Below, piece by piece: positions 16,343 through 24,745 of a DNA stretch of 64,000 nt (within the stretch, counting starts at the first letter, position 1; every line of letters starts with the position of its first letter). The stretch is from Cupriavidus gilardii (GTDB lineage: Bacteria > Pseudomonadota > Gammaproteobacteria > Burkholderiales > Burkholderiaceae), in assembly GCF_008801915.1 (NCBI RefSeq), contig NZ_VZOV01000001.1, positions 310,001 through 374,000 on the forward strand, given 5' to 3'. Below the pieces are notes generated by a model. That model had not been told where the DNA came from, ran no database searches, and saw only the letters and a list, made by a program, of their open reading frames with translations. A program made the translations under genes and the position numbers.

Positions 16343-17743
16343 TCAGCCGCCGACCGACACGCCGCAGGCCACACGCCACGCCGCCGGTTCGGTGATCTCG
16401 TTGGCGGCCTTTGCCGCGGCGGACGCGGGCACGCCGCCGGCATGGACGGCCTGGGTTGCGGCATTCGCCGGTGCATTCGCCGAACCATTCGCCGAACCAT
16501 TCGCCAAACCATTCGCTGCGGCATTCGCTGCGGCATTCGCACCAACCCCCGCGCCTGCACCCGCCCGAATCACCCGGTTGCGCCCTTCGCGCTTGGCGCG
16601 ATAAAGCGCACGGTCGGCCGCGTCGAACAGCTGCTCCCAGCTGCGGCGCGCATCGCCGGCGTCCTCGGCCTGCGCGATGCCGATGCTGACGCTGGCATGT
16701 CCGCCGATTTCCTCCGGCAGCGCGATGCCGGCGATCCGGGCCCGAATCCGTTCGGCCAGCAGCACCGCTTCCTCTTCGCCGGTGTTCGGGCACAGCAGGC
16801 AGAACTCCTCGCCGCCGAAGCGTGCCGCGACGTCGCTGGAGCGGCAGGCGCGGCGCAGCGTCTCGGCGATGTGCTTGAGCACCTGGTCGCCCGCCTGGTG
16901 GCCCGCGCGGTCATTGACCTGCTTGAAGCGATCGACGTCGATCACCAGGCAGGATAGCGGCTTGCCGGTACGACCGGCCTCCGCCGCCAGCGTCATCGCG
17001 GCGTCGTCGAGCGCGCCCCGATGGAACAGCCCGGTCAGCGAATCGAGGCGAGCGCGCGCGCGCTGTTCGGCCAGCTGGCGCTCCGCGCTCAGCAGCGTGA
17101 AACCGACCACGCCGGACAGCACCGCGATCAGCATCAGCAGCAGCGGCGCCTGCGCCAGCATGCCGGGTTCTTCGGGCCCGACCGGGCTCCAGGCGCCGGC
17201 GCCGCCGGCGGCCAGCGCCAGCGCAAGGCACAGGCCCTGCGCGATCAGTTGCGCGCAGCAGGCCACCCACACCAGCACATGGCCGATCGTGTGCGAGCGG
17301 CGTTCGCGGTTGAGCAGGCGCAGCGCCTGCCAGACAACCAGCGCGGTGATCGCATGGCCGAGCGTGCGGATTGCGCGCTCGGCCATCACGGCATCCTGCA
17401 CCGTGGCGATCAGCGCCAGCAGCGCCACCGAAGCGACGCCGCCGGCGACCATCGCGCGCAGATGATGCGGGGCCATCGCCATGCCGCTCGCGGACAGGCC
17501 GCGCACCAGCATCAATTGCGCGCCCAGGCACAGCGCCTGCGCCAGCACCGCCCACAGCGGGGCAGGGGCGATCGCGCCGAGTGCGAGCGCCATGCCGCCC
17601 AGCGAGGCGAAGGCATGGGCGTCGGTCCAGCGTGCACGGTGGCCGGCCTGCGCGGCGCCGTAGCGAAGGCCGATCGAGATGCCCAGCGTGCTGGCGAACA
17701 GCACCAGCAAGGTCAGATAGGCAGTGGGTAAATCCGGCGACAT
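16343..17743 (-). CDS. Membrane diguanylate cyclase (GGDEF)
   Basis: A 466-residue protein with about seven membrane segments in residues 5-230, a short coiled linker (LLSAERQLAEQRARARLDSLTGL) and a complete GGDEF domain. The active site reads GGEEF (310-314), and the inhibitory I-site RSSD (301-304) lies five residues before it, so an active, product-inhibited c-di-GMP synthase is expected. A 50-residue C-terminal tail is built of Asn/Ala/Gly/Ser tetrapeptide repeats encoded by a 12-base tandem array. ATG 17743 has GGGAG upstream; the open frame beyond it is shadow. It is divergent from the Pel-like operon, whose PelD protein is a c-di-GMP receptor. Confidence 0.93.
   Translation of the reverse strand: MSPDLPTAYLTLLVLFASTLGISIGLRYGAAQAGHRARWTDAHAFASLGGMALALGAIAPAPLWAVLAQALCLGAQLMLVRGLSASGMAMAPHHLRAMVAGGVASVALLALIATVQDAVMAERAIRTLGHAITALVVWQALRLLNRERRSHTIGHVLVWVACCAQLIAQGLCLALALAAGGAGAWSPVGPEEPGMLAQAPLLLMLIAVLSGVVGFTLLSAERQLAEQRARARLDSLTGLFHRGALDDAAMTLAAEAGRTGKPLSCLVIDVDRFKQVNDRAGHQAGDQVLKHIAETLRRACRSSDVAARFGGEEFCLLCPNTGEEEAVLLAERIRARIAGIALPEEIGGHASVSIGIAQAEDAGDARRSWEQLFDAADRALYRAKREGRNRVIRAGAGAGVGANAAANAAANGLANGSANGSANAPANAATQAVHAGGVPASAAAKAANEITEPAAWRVACGVSVGG
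16463..16546. repeat. 12-base tandem repeat in the diguanylate cyclase tail
   Basis: Seven consecutive 12-base units beginning ATTCGC (ATTCGCCGGTGC, ATTCGCCGAACC twice, ATTCGCCAAACC, ATTCGCTGCGGC twice, ATTCGCACCAAC). On the minus strand they encode a four-residue repeat of the type AN-x-x. Unit number can change without altering the frame. Confidence 0.85.
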
Positions 17744-18228
17744 GCAATCGTCTCCCTGTGGGCGCGCGGCGGCACCGCGACACCGTTGGTGTAAGGCAAT
17801 GCGCGCCCGGCCATGGCCGGTGCGGCGCGAATACTTGTCAGAGAGCTTGACCCGGATGACGCCGTCGACATTCCCGAAGCTGCGGTCCCTGGTATGGCTC
17901 TGTGTTGCCGGTACGCCGGCAGGCGCAGCCTGATCCCAGTTGCAGTGGCGACCGCGATTGCAACCGCAATCCCGATCCCGATCCCGATCCCGATCCCGAT
18001 TCCAATCGCGCAGCGGGGCCGCGCATCGAGGCACGGCCTGTGATTTTTTTCATGATGGTGATTCTACTGATTGCGTCGAATGGCGCGTGTGCGGCATGCC
18101 ACGTTTGACAATTGTTGACATTCCCTTTTCGTACCGTTCGCTAGGATTCGGCTCGTAGTTACAAATTGATATCCGGGCCGGGAGGAGCGACGACGCCGCG
18201 TCGTCGAGGCAATGAAAACGGGGAAGTC
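17744..18228. promoter_or_regulatory. Divergent intergenic region between diguanylate cyclase and pel-like operon
   Basis: No gene is supported here. It contains five perfect ATCCCG hexamers (17969-17998) flanked by degenerate copies, then an AT-richer stretch. Two overlapping-looking TTGACA boxes (18105-18110 and 18115-18120, in TTTGACAATTGTTGACA) and TAGGAT (18142-18147) suggest a promoter for the + strand operon, but the spacing of 21 from the nearer box is not ideal. The ribosome-binding site of the first gene is weak (GGGAAG). Confidence 0.45.
17969..17998. repeat. Hexanucleotide (ATCCCG)5 microsatellite
   Basis: Five perfect tandem ATCCCG units, with decayed copies on both sides (about 17950-18009). 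It lies upstream of both the cyclase and the pel-like operon and outside any supported coding region. Confidence 0.85.
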
Positions 18229-18909
18229 ATGGGGAAGCAACAGGCGGCGCGCGTCACGCCGCTGAAGTCAGGGGCAATCGCTCCCGCGCGCGAACGTCTG
18301 CTGCCTCCGGCGTTCGCCATCGGCATTGCCGCCGCGATGGGGCTCTGCCTTGCGCTGATGTTTCCGCGCGAGCCGCTGCGCGAACGACTGCTTGGCGAAG
18401 GCGGGCAAGGCGGCCGTGCCCTGGATGGCCCGGCGCTCGCCTATATGGAAGCGTGGCTGCGCGTGTCGCCGCCGGATGCCGCGCTGATCGCGGAGCTGGC
18501 GGAGCAGTTTGCGCACGACGGCAGGCTGGACGACGCGCAGACGCTGCTGGCACGGATGCATGGCGCCAGCGGCGAGGCCGCGCTGCCGATGCTGCGCGCG
18601 CGGCTCGATATCGCGCGGCAGCGGGCCAATGCCGCCGCGTCCGATCCGCCGGCGCGCGAGCGCTATCGGTCCGAGCTGCGCACGCTGCTGCGGCAGGCCG
18701 CGCGAATGCCGGCGCCTGCGTCGGACCTGATCGCTTTCGCCGCGCAAGCCCGCGCGCTCGGCGCCGACGACCTGGAACTGGCCTTCTACCGCGCGCTGGC
18801 GTGCCCGCAGCCCGATCATGCCGCGATTGCCCGATATCGCGCGCGGGCGGTTCCGCTGCGGTCCGAGTGGCGCGAGGATACACGGCCGCCGCCGCGGGTG
18901 CGCGGTTGA
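18229..18909 (+). CDS. Short PelB-like protein (N-terminal anchor plus start of TPR region)
   Basis: A 226-residue protein with a basic N-terminus, one membrane segment (AFAIGIAAAMGLCLALMF, about 25-43) and a helical periplasmic part. The stretch after the membrane (FPREPLRERLLG…ALAYMEAWLRVSPPDAALIAELAEQFAHDGRLDDAQTLLARM) resembles the N-terminus of PelB, which is anchored in the inner membrane and carries TPR repeats ahead of an outer-membrane barrel. PelB is about 1,200 residues in Pseudomonas aeruginosa; here the gene ends after one or two TPR-like helices and no barrel follows. It is the first gene of the pel-like operon, 46 bases before pelD. The assignment rests on similarity by eye and position. 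Confidence 0.5.
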   Translation: MGKQQAARVTPLKSGAIAPARERLLPPAFAIGIAAAMGLCLALMFPREPLRERLLGEGGQGGRALDGPALAYMEAWLRVSPPDAALIAELAEQFAHDGRLDDAQTLLARMHGASGEAALPMLRARLDIARQRANAAASDPPARERYRSELRTLLRQAARMPAPASDLIAFAAQARALGADDLELAFYRALACPQPDHAAIARYRARAVPLRSEWREDTRPPPRVRG

Positions 18910-18955
18910 TGCGGCCGAATCTGACAGCCCGGCCGGGCTGTATCTGGAGAAGTGA

Positions 18956-20446
18956 ATGACTGCAACGGCGATGGGCGACCGGCGCGCGGCTGCGGGCAGC
19001 ATCGCCGCGGCCCGCCGGGCGGACGACGTCCGTGCGGCATGGCTGGCGCCCGCGATGGGGAAGGCCGGTACCCGCACCGCGATGCTGGAACTGATCGTGC
19101 TGATGACCGCGGCGATGGCGCTCGGCTATGCGGCGATGCCCGGCAACCCGCTGCTGCTCGACCTGGGGTTCCCCTGGGCTTGGCTGCTGCCGCTGGTACT
19201 GGCGCTGCGCTACGGCACGCTGGCAGGCATCGGCGCGGCGCTGATGCTGCTTGCCGGCTGGTTGCTGTTCCACCAGATTGGCGCTCAGCCCGGCGCGTTT
19301 CCGCGGCCGTTCTTCATCGGCGGCACGCTGCTGGTGCTGCTGGCCGGCCAGTTCGGCGATGTCTGCGCGAGCCGGCTGGCGCGCCAGCGCTCGATTCACC
19401 GCTATCTCGACGAGCGGCTGACCGCGCTGACCAGGCAGCACTACCTGCTGCGGATCTCGCATGCCCGTCTCGAAAACGATCTGCTGGCAAAGCCGGCGAC
19501 ATTGCGCGATACGCTGGCCCAGCTGCGCGCGGCGACCGCGGAACAGGCGGCCGCGGTAGCGGAGCGTGCCGAGCCGCAGCACGGATCGGCGCATCGCGGC
19601 GAGCGCTCGCCGGCGGGGTCTCTGACCGCCGCTGCGCCGATGCTGCAACTGGCCGCGCAGGCCTGCCAGCTCGAGGCCGCCGCGCTGTATCGCTGCGACG
19701 GCGAGCGGGTGCTGTCGGAAGCCGTGGCGACCGTCGGGCCCGGCTGCGGGCTCGATGACCGCGATCCGCTGCTGCGTCGCTGCCTGCAAAGCCGGCAGCT
19801 GGTGCATCGCCGCACCGACGGGGGCGACGGCATGTCGAGCCGCTATCTGGCGGTGGCGCCGGTATTGTCGGGCCCCGACCGGCTGCTCGGCGTGCTGGTG
19901 GTCGAACGGATGCCGTTCCTCGCGCTGCATCACGACAATCTCGCGCTGCTGCTGGCGCTGCTCGGCTACTACGCCGACGGGGTCGAGCATGCCGCGGCGG
20001 CCCGAGCGGTCGAAGATGCGCTGCCCGGCTGCCCGCACGATTTCGCGCTCGACTATGCGCGGCTGGCACGGCTGCGGCGCGACGCCGGCATTCCGAGCAC
20101 CGTGATCGCGCTGGCCTTCGGCACCGACGAGCACAGCGCCGACTGGTTCGAGCAAGCCGTACGCAGCCATCGCGCGCTGGACCTGGCGTGGGCGTGCGAC
20201 GGCGGTACGCAGCGCGCGCTGATGACGCTGATGCCGCTGGCCGATACCGACGCGGCTTCCGGCTATCTGCTGCGGATCGAACGGATGCTGCAGGCCCAGT
20301 TCGGCATCGATTTCGAACAGGGGCGGATCGGCGTCCATACGCTGCCGGTGCCCGCCGATGGCGATCCCGAAGCGCTGCGGCGCCTGCTGGGACGCTGCGG
20401 CGGCGGCCCCGCGGGCGGCCGCTCGGGGAACGGCCGCGATGCTTGA
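18956..20446 (+). CDS. pelD: PelD-like c-di-GMP receptor
   Basis: A 496-residue inner-membrane protein with four N-terminal membrane segments (about 43-135), a short coiled helix (RLTALTRQHYLLRISHARLENDL), a GAF domain (about 210-345) and a degenerate GGDEF domain (about 350-475). The GGDEF position reads DGGTQ, so it cannot make c-di-GMP, but the I-site RALD (R406-D409) sits exactly five residues before it. This is the arrangement by which PelD binds c-di-GMP and switches on Pel polymer synthesis. An ATG at 18956 follows GGAGAAGTGA. It overlaps pelE by eight bases. The neighbours PelE, PelF and PelG support the call. Confidence 0.88.
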   Translation: MTATAMGDRRAAAGSIAAARRADDVRAAWLAPAMGKAGTRTAMLELIVLMTAAMALGYAAMPGNPLLLDLGFPWAWLLPLVLALRYGTLAGIGAALMLLAGWLLFHQIGAQPGAFPRPFFIGGTLLVLLAGQFGDVCASRLARQRSIHRYLDERLTALTRQHYLLRISHARLENDLLAKPATLRDTLAQLRAATAEQAAAVAERAEPQHGSAHRGERSPAGSLTAAAPMLQLAAQACQLEAAALYRCDGERVLSEAVATVGPGCGLDDRDPLLRRCLQSRQLVHRRTDGGDGMSSRYLAVAPVLSGPDRLLGVLVVERMPFLALHHDNLALLLALLGYYADGVEHAAAARAVEDALPGCPHDFALDYARLARLRRDAGIPSTVIALAFGTDEHSADWFEQAVRSHRALDLAWACDGGTQRALMTLMPLADTDAASGYLLRIERMLQAQFGIDFEQGRIGVHTLPVPADGDPEALRRLLGRCGGGPAGGRSGNGRDA

Positions 20447-21548
20447 GGGCCTGCTCGTTCTGGCCGGCGTCGCGGTCCAGCTGGGTGCGCTGGCGGCGCT
20501 GCTGCAAGGCGACGGCGCCAGCGCCGCGCTGCTGGCGTATCTGGCCTTGCAGACGCTGGCCGCCGCGCTGATGGCCTTGCCGCTGCGGCGTCTGCTGTCG
20601 CGTCGCGTCCGCGTGCCGCTGGGCGCGACGCTGCCGTATCTGTTCGCAGCCGGTGCCTTCGTTCCGTTCGGCGGTGCGCTCGTTGCCCTGTATGTCGTGC
20701 TGCCGGCGATGCTGGCCGACATGGCGCCGTCCGCATGGCGGTCTCGTGCCCGCGCCGCGCAAGGCATGGCGCTGGTGGCGCTGCCCGACTTTGCCTCCGG
20801 CCCGATGTCCCGCGTTGCGCCGGGGACCGACAGCGACCGATCCGCCGATGCCGCGCTCGGGCGCGGACCCGGAACCGCCGACGCCGCGCACGTGCATCGG
20901 CTGACCGCGCTGGCCGCGCTGCAGGACATGCCGGCCCGCCACGTCAGTCCGCTGCTGCGCGCATTGCTCGACGACGACGTCGAGGACGTCAGGCTGCTCG
21001 CCTACGGCATGCTCGATGCGGCCGAGCAGCGGCTGACGCGCCGGATCCTGCAGGCGCGCGAGCGCCTGAACGCGCTCGGCGACGGCGATGCGGCCGGTCG
21101 CGCCGCCGCGCACGAACAGCTGGCGCAGCTGCACTGGGAACTGGTCTATCAGGACCTCGTCCAGGGCGACGTGCGCAGCCACACGCTGGCGCAGGCCGAC
21201 CTTCACGCGCAGGCCGCGCTGCAGGCGCTGTCCGAGGCGCCGGGCGCGACGGCCCTGTACGTCCCGGCCGCCGACGGTTCCGGGGTGGCAAGCCCCGCGG
21301 CCGGCCTGTGGCAGTTGCGCGGCCGGCTGGCGCTGGCGCGCCGCGATCCAGCCGCCGCGCGCGCGGCGCTGCAGCGCGCCACCGCGCTGGGGTTCCCGCG
21401 CCAGCGTGCGCTGCCGCTGCTGGCCGAGGCCGCTTACCTCGATGGCGATTTCGCCGCGGTGGCAACGGCGATGCGCAGCCTGCGCCAGGCCGCGGCGCTG
21501 CCCGCGGCGCCGCAGCTTCAGCCCTTGCTGCGCTACTGGACATCATGA
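20439..21548 (+). CDS. pelE: PelE-like membrane/TPR protein
   Basis: A 369-residue protein with a hydrophobic N-terminal region of several membrane helices (about 1-105, MLEGLLVLAGVAVQLGALAALLQG, then LLAYLALQTLAAALMALPL and a third and fourth segment) and a cytoplasmic all-helical repeat region (about 150-365) of TPR type, including LLRALLDDDVEDVRLLAYGMLDAAEQ and LWQLRGRLALARRDPAAARAALQRA. PelE is a poorly conserved component that joins PelD and PelG in the inner-membrane synthase complex; the one in P. aeruginosa is about 330 residues. The identification relies on position between pelD and pelF and on this architecture. It overlaps both neighbours. Confidence 0.82.
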   Translation: MLEGLLVLAGVAVQLGALAALLQGDGASAALLAYLALQTLAAALMALPLRRLLSRRVRVPLGATLPYLFAAGAFVPFGGALVALYVVLPAMLADMAPSAWRSRARAAQGMALVALPDFASGPMSRVAPGTDSDRSADAALGRGPGTADAAHVHRLTALAALQDMPARHVSPLLRALLDDDVEDVRLLAYGMLDAAEQRLTRRILQARERLNALGDGDAAGRAAAHEQLAQLHWELVYQDLVQGDVRSHTLAQADLHAQAALQALSEAPGATALYVPAADGSGVASPAAGLWQLRGRLALARRDPAAARAALQRATALGFPRQRALPLLAEAAYLDGDFAAVATAMRSLRQAAALPAAPQLQPLLRYWTS

Positions 21549-23212
21549 TCGCGACCATGCCCCACATGCCGAACGCGGCCTTGCCGGCTTCCATCTCGGC
21601 CCCCCGCGACACCTCGCGGCCAGCGGCAGTCGATGTCGCGCTGCTGCTCGAGGGCGGCCATCCGTTCGCGAGAACCGGCGCACCGGGCTGGGCCGAGCGG
21701 ATGATCCGGGCGTTTCCGCAGACCACCTTTGCCATCGTGCTGCTCGCCGACCGTCCGGCGGGCAGCGGCGAGATGGTGGATGCGTTGCCGGACAACGTGC
21801 GTCATCTGCAGATGCATTTGCTGCACGATGAGGATCCGGCCGACGCGATGCCACGGCATCGGGCCGACGAACAGGCCTTTGCCGAGGTGGCGCGGTGGCA
21901 CGATCTGCTGCGCCAGCGCGGCTACGGCGGCAACCGAGGCGGCGCAGGCCATGGCCACGCGGGCGGCCACGCGCAGGCCGGTGCCGCGATGCGTGCGCTG
22001 ATCGAAGAGCTCGGCGACGATGGCCGGCTGTCGGAGCACGCCTTCCTGCACAGCCGAGCCGCCTGGGACACCATCGTCGAGCAGTACCGCCGCTACTGTA
22101 CCGACGTCTCGTTCTCCGACTACATCGGGACCGTGCGCTCGATCCACCGGCCGCTGTGGCGGCTGGCGCGGATCGCGGCCACGCTGATGCCGGCGCGCGT
22201 CTACCACGCGGCGTCGACCGGCTACGCGGGCTTCCTCGGGGCGATGCTGCGCTACCGGCACGACCGTCCGCTGCTGGTGTCGCAGCATGCCGCGCGGACG
22301 CGGGAACATGGCATCGATTCCGGTTATTGCCGCGACCTGTCGCTGCGCTTCTTCGCATCGCTGGGCCGCGTCTGCTACGACGCCGCTGACGAGATCGTCG
22401 CGCTGTACGAGGGCAATCGCCGCCGCCAGGTGCAGGACGGCGCGCCGGCCAGCCGCACGCGCACGATCCCGGACGGCATCGATCTGCCCGCGCTGGCGCC
22501 GTTGCGCGCGCGGCGTCCACCGCAAGTGCCGCAGGTCCTGTGTCTGGCCGGCGGGCTGGTGCCGCGCAAGGACGTCAAGACCTTCATCCGCGCGATGCTG
22601 ACCGTGGTCAGGCACTGTCCCGATGCGCAGGGCTGGATCGTCGGGCCCGAGGACGAGGACGCCGACTATGCGCGCGAATGCCGCGCCCTCGTGCAAAGCC
22701 TGGGGCTGGCCGGCAACGTGCATTTTTTCGGCGCTCGGCCCGTCGGCGAACTGCTGCCGCAGGTTGGCGTGCTGGTGCTGAGCTCGATCAGCGAGGCGCT
22801 GCCGCTGCCGGTGCTGGAAGCCTTCGCCGCCGGCGTGCCGTGCGTGGTCACCGACGTCGGCGCGTGCCGCGAACTGATCGACGGCGTCGGCGACGAGGAC
22901 ATGGCGCTGGGCGTCGCGGGCGCTGTCGTGCGGATCGGCGACGCGGCCGCGCTGGCGCGCGAAGCGGTCGCGCTGCTCGGCGATGGCCAGCGCTGGCGCG
23001 CCGCGCAGCGCGCGGCCATCGTGCGCGCGGAGCGCTATTACACGCAGCATGCGACGCTGGCCAGCTACCGCCAGCTGTACCAGCACCTGGCCGCGAAGCC
23101 GCACGCCGATGCCGGCGCACGAGGCGGCGTCGGCCGTCCGGTGCTGCCGGCCACGCCGCCGGCGGCCGAACGGCAGCCGGCCGGTCGTTGCCCGTTTGCC
23201 GGAGCGCCATGA
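21545..23212 (+). CDS. pelF: PelF-like glycosyltransferase
   Basis: A 555-residue GT4-type glycosyltransferase, longer than the usual 500. It keeps the PelF outline: DVALLLEGGHPF near residue 30, NVRHLQMHLL, the second-domain CLAGGLVPRKDVKTFIRA, and the EX7E motif E417-ALPLPVL-E425. Two usually conserved pieces differ: the GGVSSW loop is RTGAPGW (43-49), and the TEHGIY segment reads SQHAARTREHGID. It has a Gly/His-rich insertion after about residue 120 and an extra Pro/Ala-rich tail. In Pel systems this cytosolic enzyme polymerises the sugar chain. Start overlaps the pelE stop (ATGA). Confidence 0.85.
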   Translation: MIATMPHMPNAALPASISAPRDTSRPAAVDVALLLEGGHPFARTGAPGWAERMIRAFPQTTFAIVLLADRPAGSGEMVDALPDNVRHLQMHLLHDEDPADAMPRHRADEQAFAEVARWHDLLRQRGYGGNRGGAGHGHAGGHAQAGAAMRALIEELGDDGRLSEHAFLHSRAAWDTIVEQYRRYCTDVSFSDYIGTVRSIHRPLWRLARIAATLMPARVYHAASTGYAGFLGAMLRYRHDRPLLVSQHAARTREHGIDSGYCRDLSLRFFASLGRVCYDAADEIVALYEGNRRRQVQDGAPASRTRTIPDGIDLPALAPLRARRPPQVPQVLCLAGGLVPRKDVKTFIRAMLTVVRHCPDAQGWIVGPEDEDADYARECRALVQSLGLAGNVHFFGARPVGELLPQVGVLVLSSISEALPLPVLEAFAAGVPCVVTDVGACRELIDGVGDEDMALGVAGAVVRIGDAAALAREAVALLGDGQRWRAAQRAAIVRAERYYTQHATLASYRQLYQHLAAKPHADAGARGGVGRPVLPATPPAAERQPAGRCPFAGAP

Positions 23213-24594
23213 TGGTGGACCTGTCCTTCTTCGTCCGCGGCATTCGCGACCGCAACCGTGTCGGCGGCACGCTGCAGGCCTACGGCTTCGCCGGCGTGCT
23301 GGCCTGCGGCGCCGTGGCGCTGGCGATCGCCGGCCTGTTGCAGATCGCCATGCGCGCAATGGCGGCCGGACTGCCGGCAGCGTTGCCGTCCGCGCTGGCG
23401 GTGCAGTTCGAGGTATCGGCGACCTGCCTGATCGCCGCGAGCCTGATCCTGACCGGACCGCTGCAGCTTCATCTGGTGCGCTTCGCCGCCGAGCGCCTGG
23501 CCGAAGGGCGCGGCGAACTGGTGCTCCCCGGCGTGCGTGCGGTGGGGCTGGTCGTCACCGTGCTCGCGGGAATATCTGGCCTCGCGTGCCTGCTGTGGGC
23601 CTTTCCGCAACAGTCGGCGCTGTACCGCGCGCTGATGCTGGCCGGCTTCGTGCTGATGTGCCATGCCTGGATCGCGGTGGCCTTCCTGGCGGGCATGAAA
23701 CAGTACGGCACGATCGCCTGCGCCTTCGTCGCCGGCATTGCGGCGGCGTCCGTCGCGGCGCTCGCGTTGCGCGGCTTCGGCGTGGAAGGATTGCTGGGCG
23801 GCTTCGCGATCGGCGTGCTGGTGCTGTGGGCCGGCACCGCGATGCCGATCCATCGGCACCATCGCAGCCGGCGCCTGCTGTCCTTCGCGGTGTTCGCGCG
23901 CCGTCATCGCTATCCGAGCCTGATCGCGATCGGGCTGCTGTATCCGCTCGCCGTCTGGATCGACAAGCTGCAGTTCTGGTACCACGCGGGCACGGGCCAG
24001 CCCGTCGTCGGTCCGCTGCATGCGTCCGCGATCTACGACATTCCGGTGTTTCTGGCCCACCTCGCCGTGGTGCCGGCCATGTCCGTGTTCCTGCTGCGGA
24101 TCGAGCGGGATTTCGTCGCCCATTACGATGCCTTCGCCGAGGCGGTGCGCGGCGGCGGCTCGCTGCAGCGTATCGAGGAGTCGCGCAATGCGATGGTGCG
24201 GGCCGTGCGGATGGGGCTGTACGAGATCGTCAAGGCGCTGGCGATCGCGGCGCTGCTGCTGTTCGCGCTCGGCCGGCCGCTGCTGGCGCTGTTCGGCATG
24301 ACGCAGCTGTACCTGCCGCTGCTGCATGTCGACATGGTCGCCGCGGGCCTGCAGGTGGTGCTGCTTGCCACGCTGAGCCTGTACTTCTATCTGGACCGGC
24401 GCCGCGAGGTGTTGCTGCTGGGCGCGGCGCTGCTGGCGTTGAACGCGGGCCTGACGCATCTGACGCTGACGCTCGGGCCGGCCTGGTACGGCTACGGTTT
24501 CGCATTCGCGGTGCTGATCGTGGTGGCGATCGCGCTGGTGCTGCTGGACCGCCGGCTCGAGCGCCTGGAATACGAAACCTTTATGTTGCAGTAA
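23209..24594 (+). CDS. pelG: PelG-like polysaccharide membrane transporter
   Basis: A 461-residue integral membrane protein with about twelve predicted helices, close to the 456 residues of PelG. It starts MMVDLSFFVRGIRDRNRVGGTLQAYGFAGVL and retains the family-like FWYHAGTG segment and the FLLRIERDFVAHYDAF loop. PelG is a MATE/PST-like transporter that moves the nascent Pel chain across the inner membrane together with PelD, PelE and PelF. Two adjacent ATG codons (23209 and 23212) are possible; the GGAG at 23201 favours the second slightly. It overlaps the pelF stop. The operon apparently ends here, with 151 bases before the next gene. Confidence 0.9.
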   Translation: MMVDLSFFVRGIRDRNRVGGTLQAYGFAGVLACGAVALAIAGLLQIAMRAMAAGLPAALPSALAVQFEVSATCLIAASLILTGPLQLHLVRFAAERLAEGRGELVLPGVRAVGLVVTVLAGISGLACLLWAFPQQSALYRALMLAGFVLMCHAWIAVAFLAGMKQYGTIACAFVAGIAAASVAALALRGFGVEGLLGGFAIGVLVLWAGTAMPIHRHHRSRRLLSFAVFARRHRYPSLIAIGLLYPLAVWIDKLQFWYHAGTGQPVVGPLHASAIYDIPVFLAHLAVVPAMSVFLLRIERDFVAHYDAFAEAVRGGGSLQRIEESRNAMVRAVRMGLYEIVKALAIAALLLFALGRPLLALFGMTQLYLPLLHVDMVAAGLQVVLLATLSLYFYLDRRREVLLLGAALLALNAGLTHLTLTLGPAWYGYGFAFAVLIVVAIALVLLDRRLERLEYETFMLQ

Positions 24595-24745
24595 TGCGAA
24601 TCGGGCGGTTTCCAGTGCGCGATCGCCGACGAGTATGGTGACCGACCCTTTACAATTCGACACATTCTATTGAGAAGTCCATCAAGTCGCGCTTGCCGGA
24701 GTTGCCGTGCGGCCGGACGCGAACGGACCTGTAACCGGGAAGAAC

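Noticed and set aside
16463-16546. Possible CRISPR array
   Set aside because: Units are contiguous 12-base repeats without spacers and lie inside a coding region.
18956-20446. Second active diguanylate cyclase
   Set aside because: The GGDEF position reads DGGTQ; only the c-di-GMP binding I-site is kept, so PelD-type receptor function is preferred.
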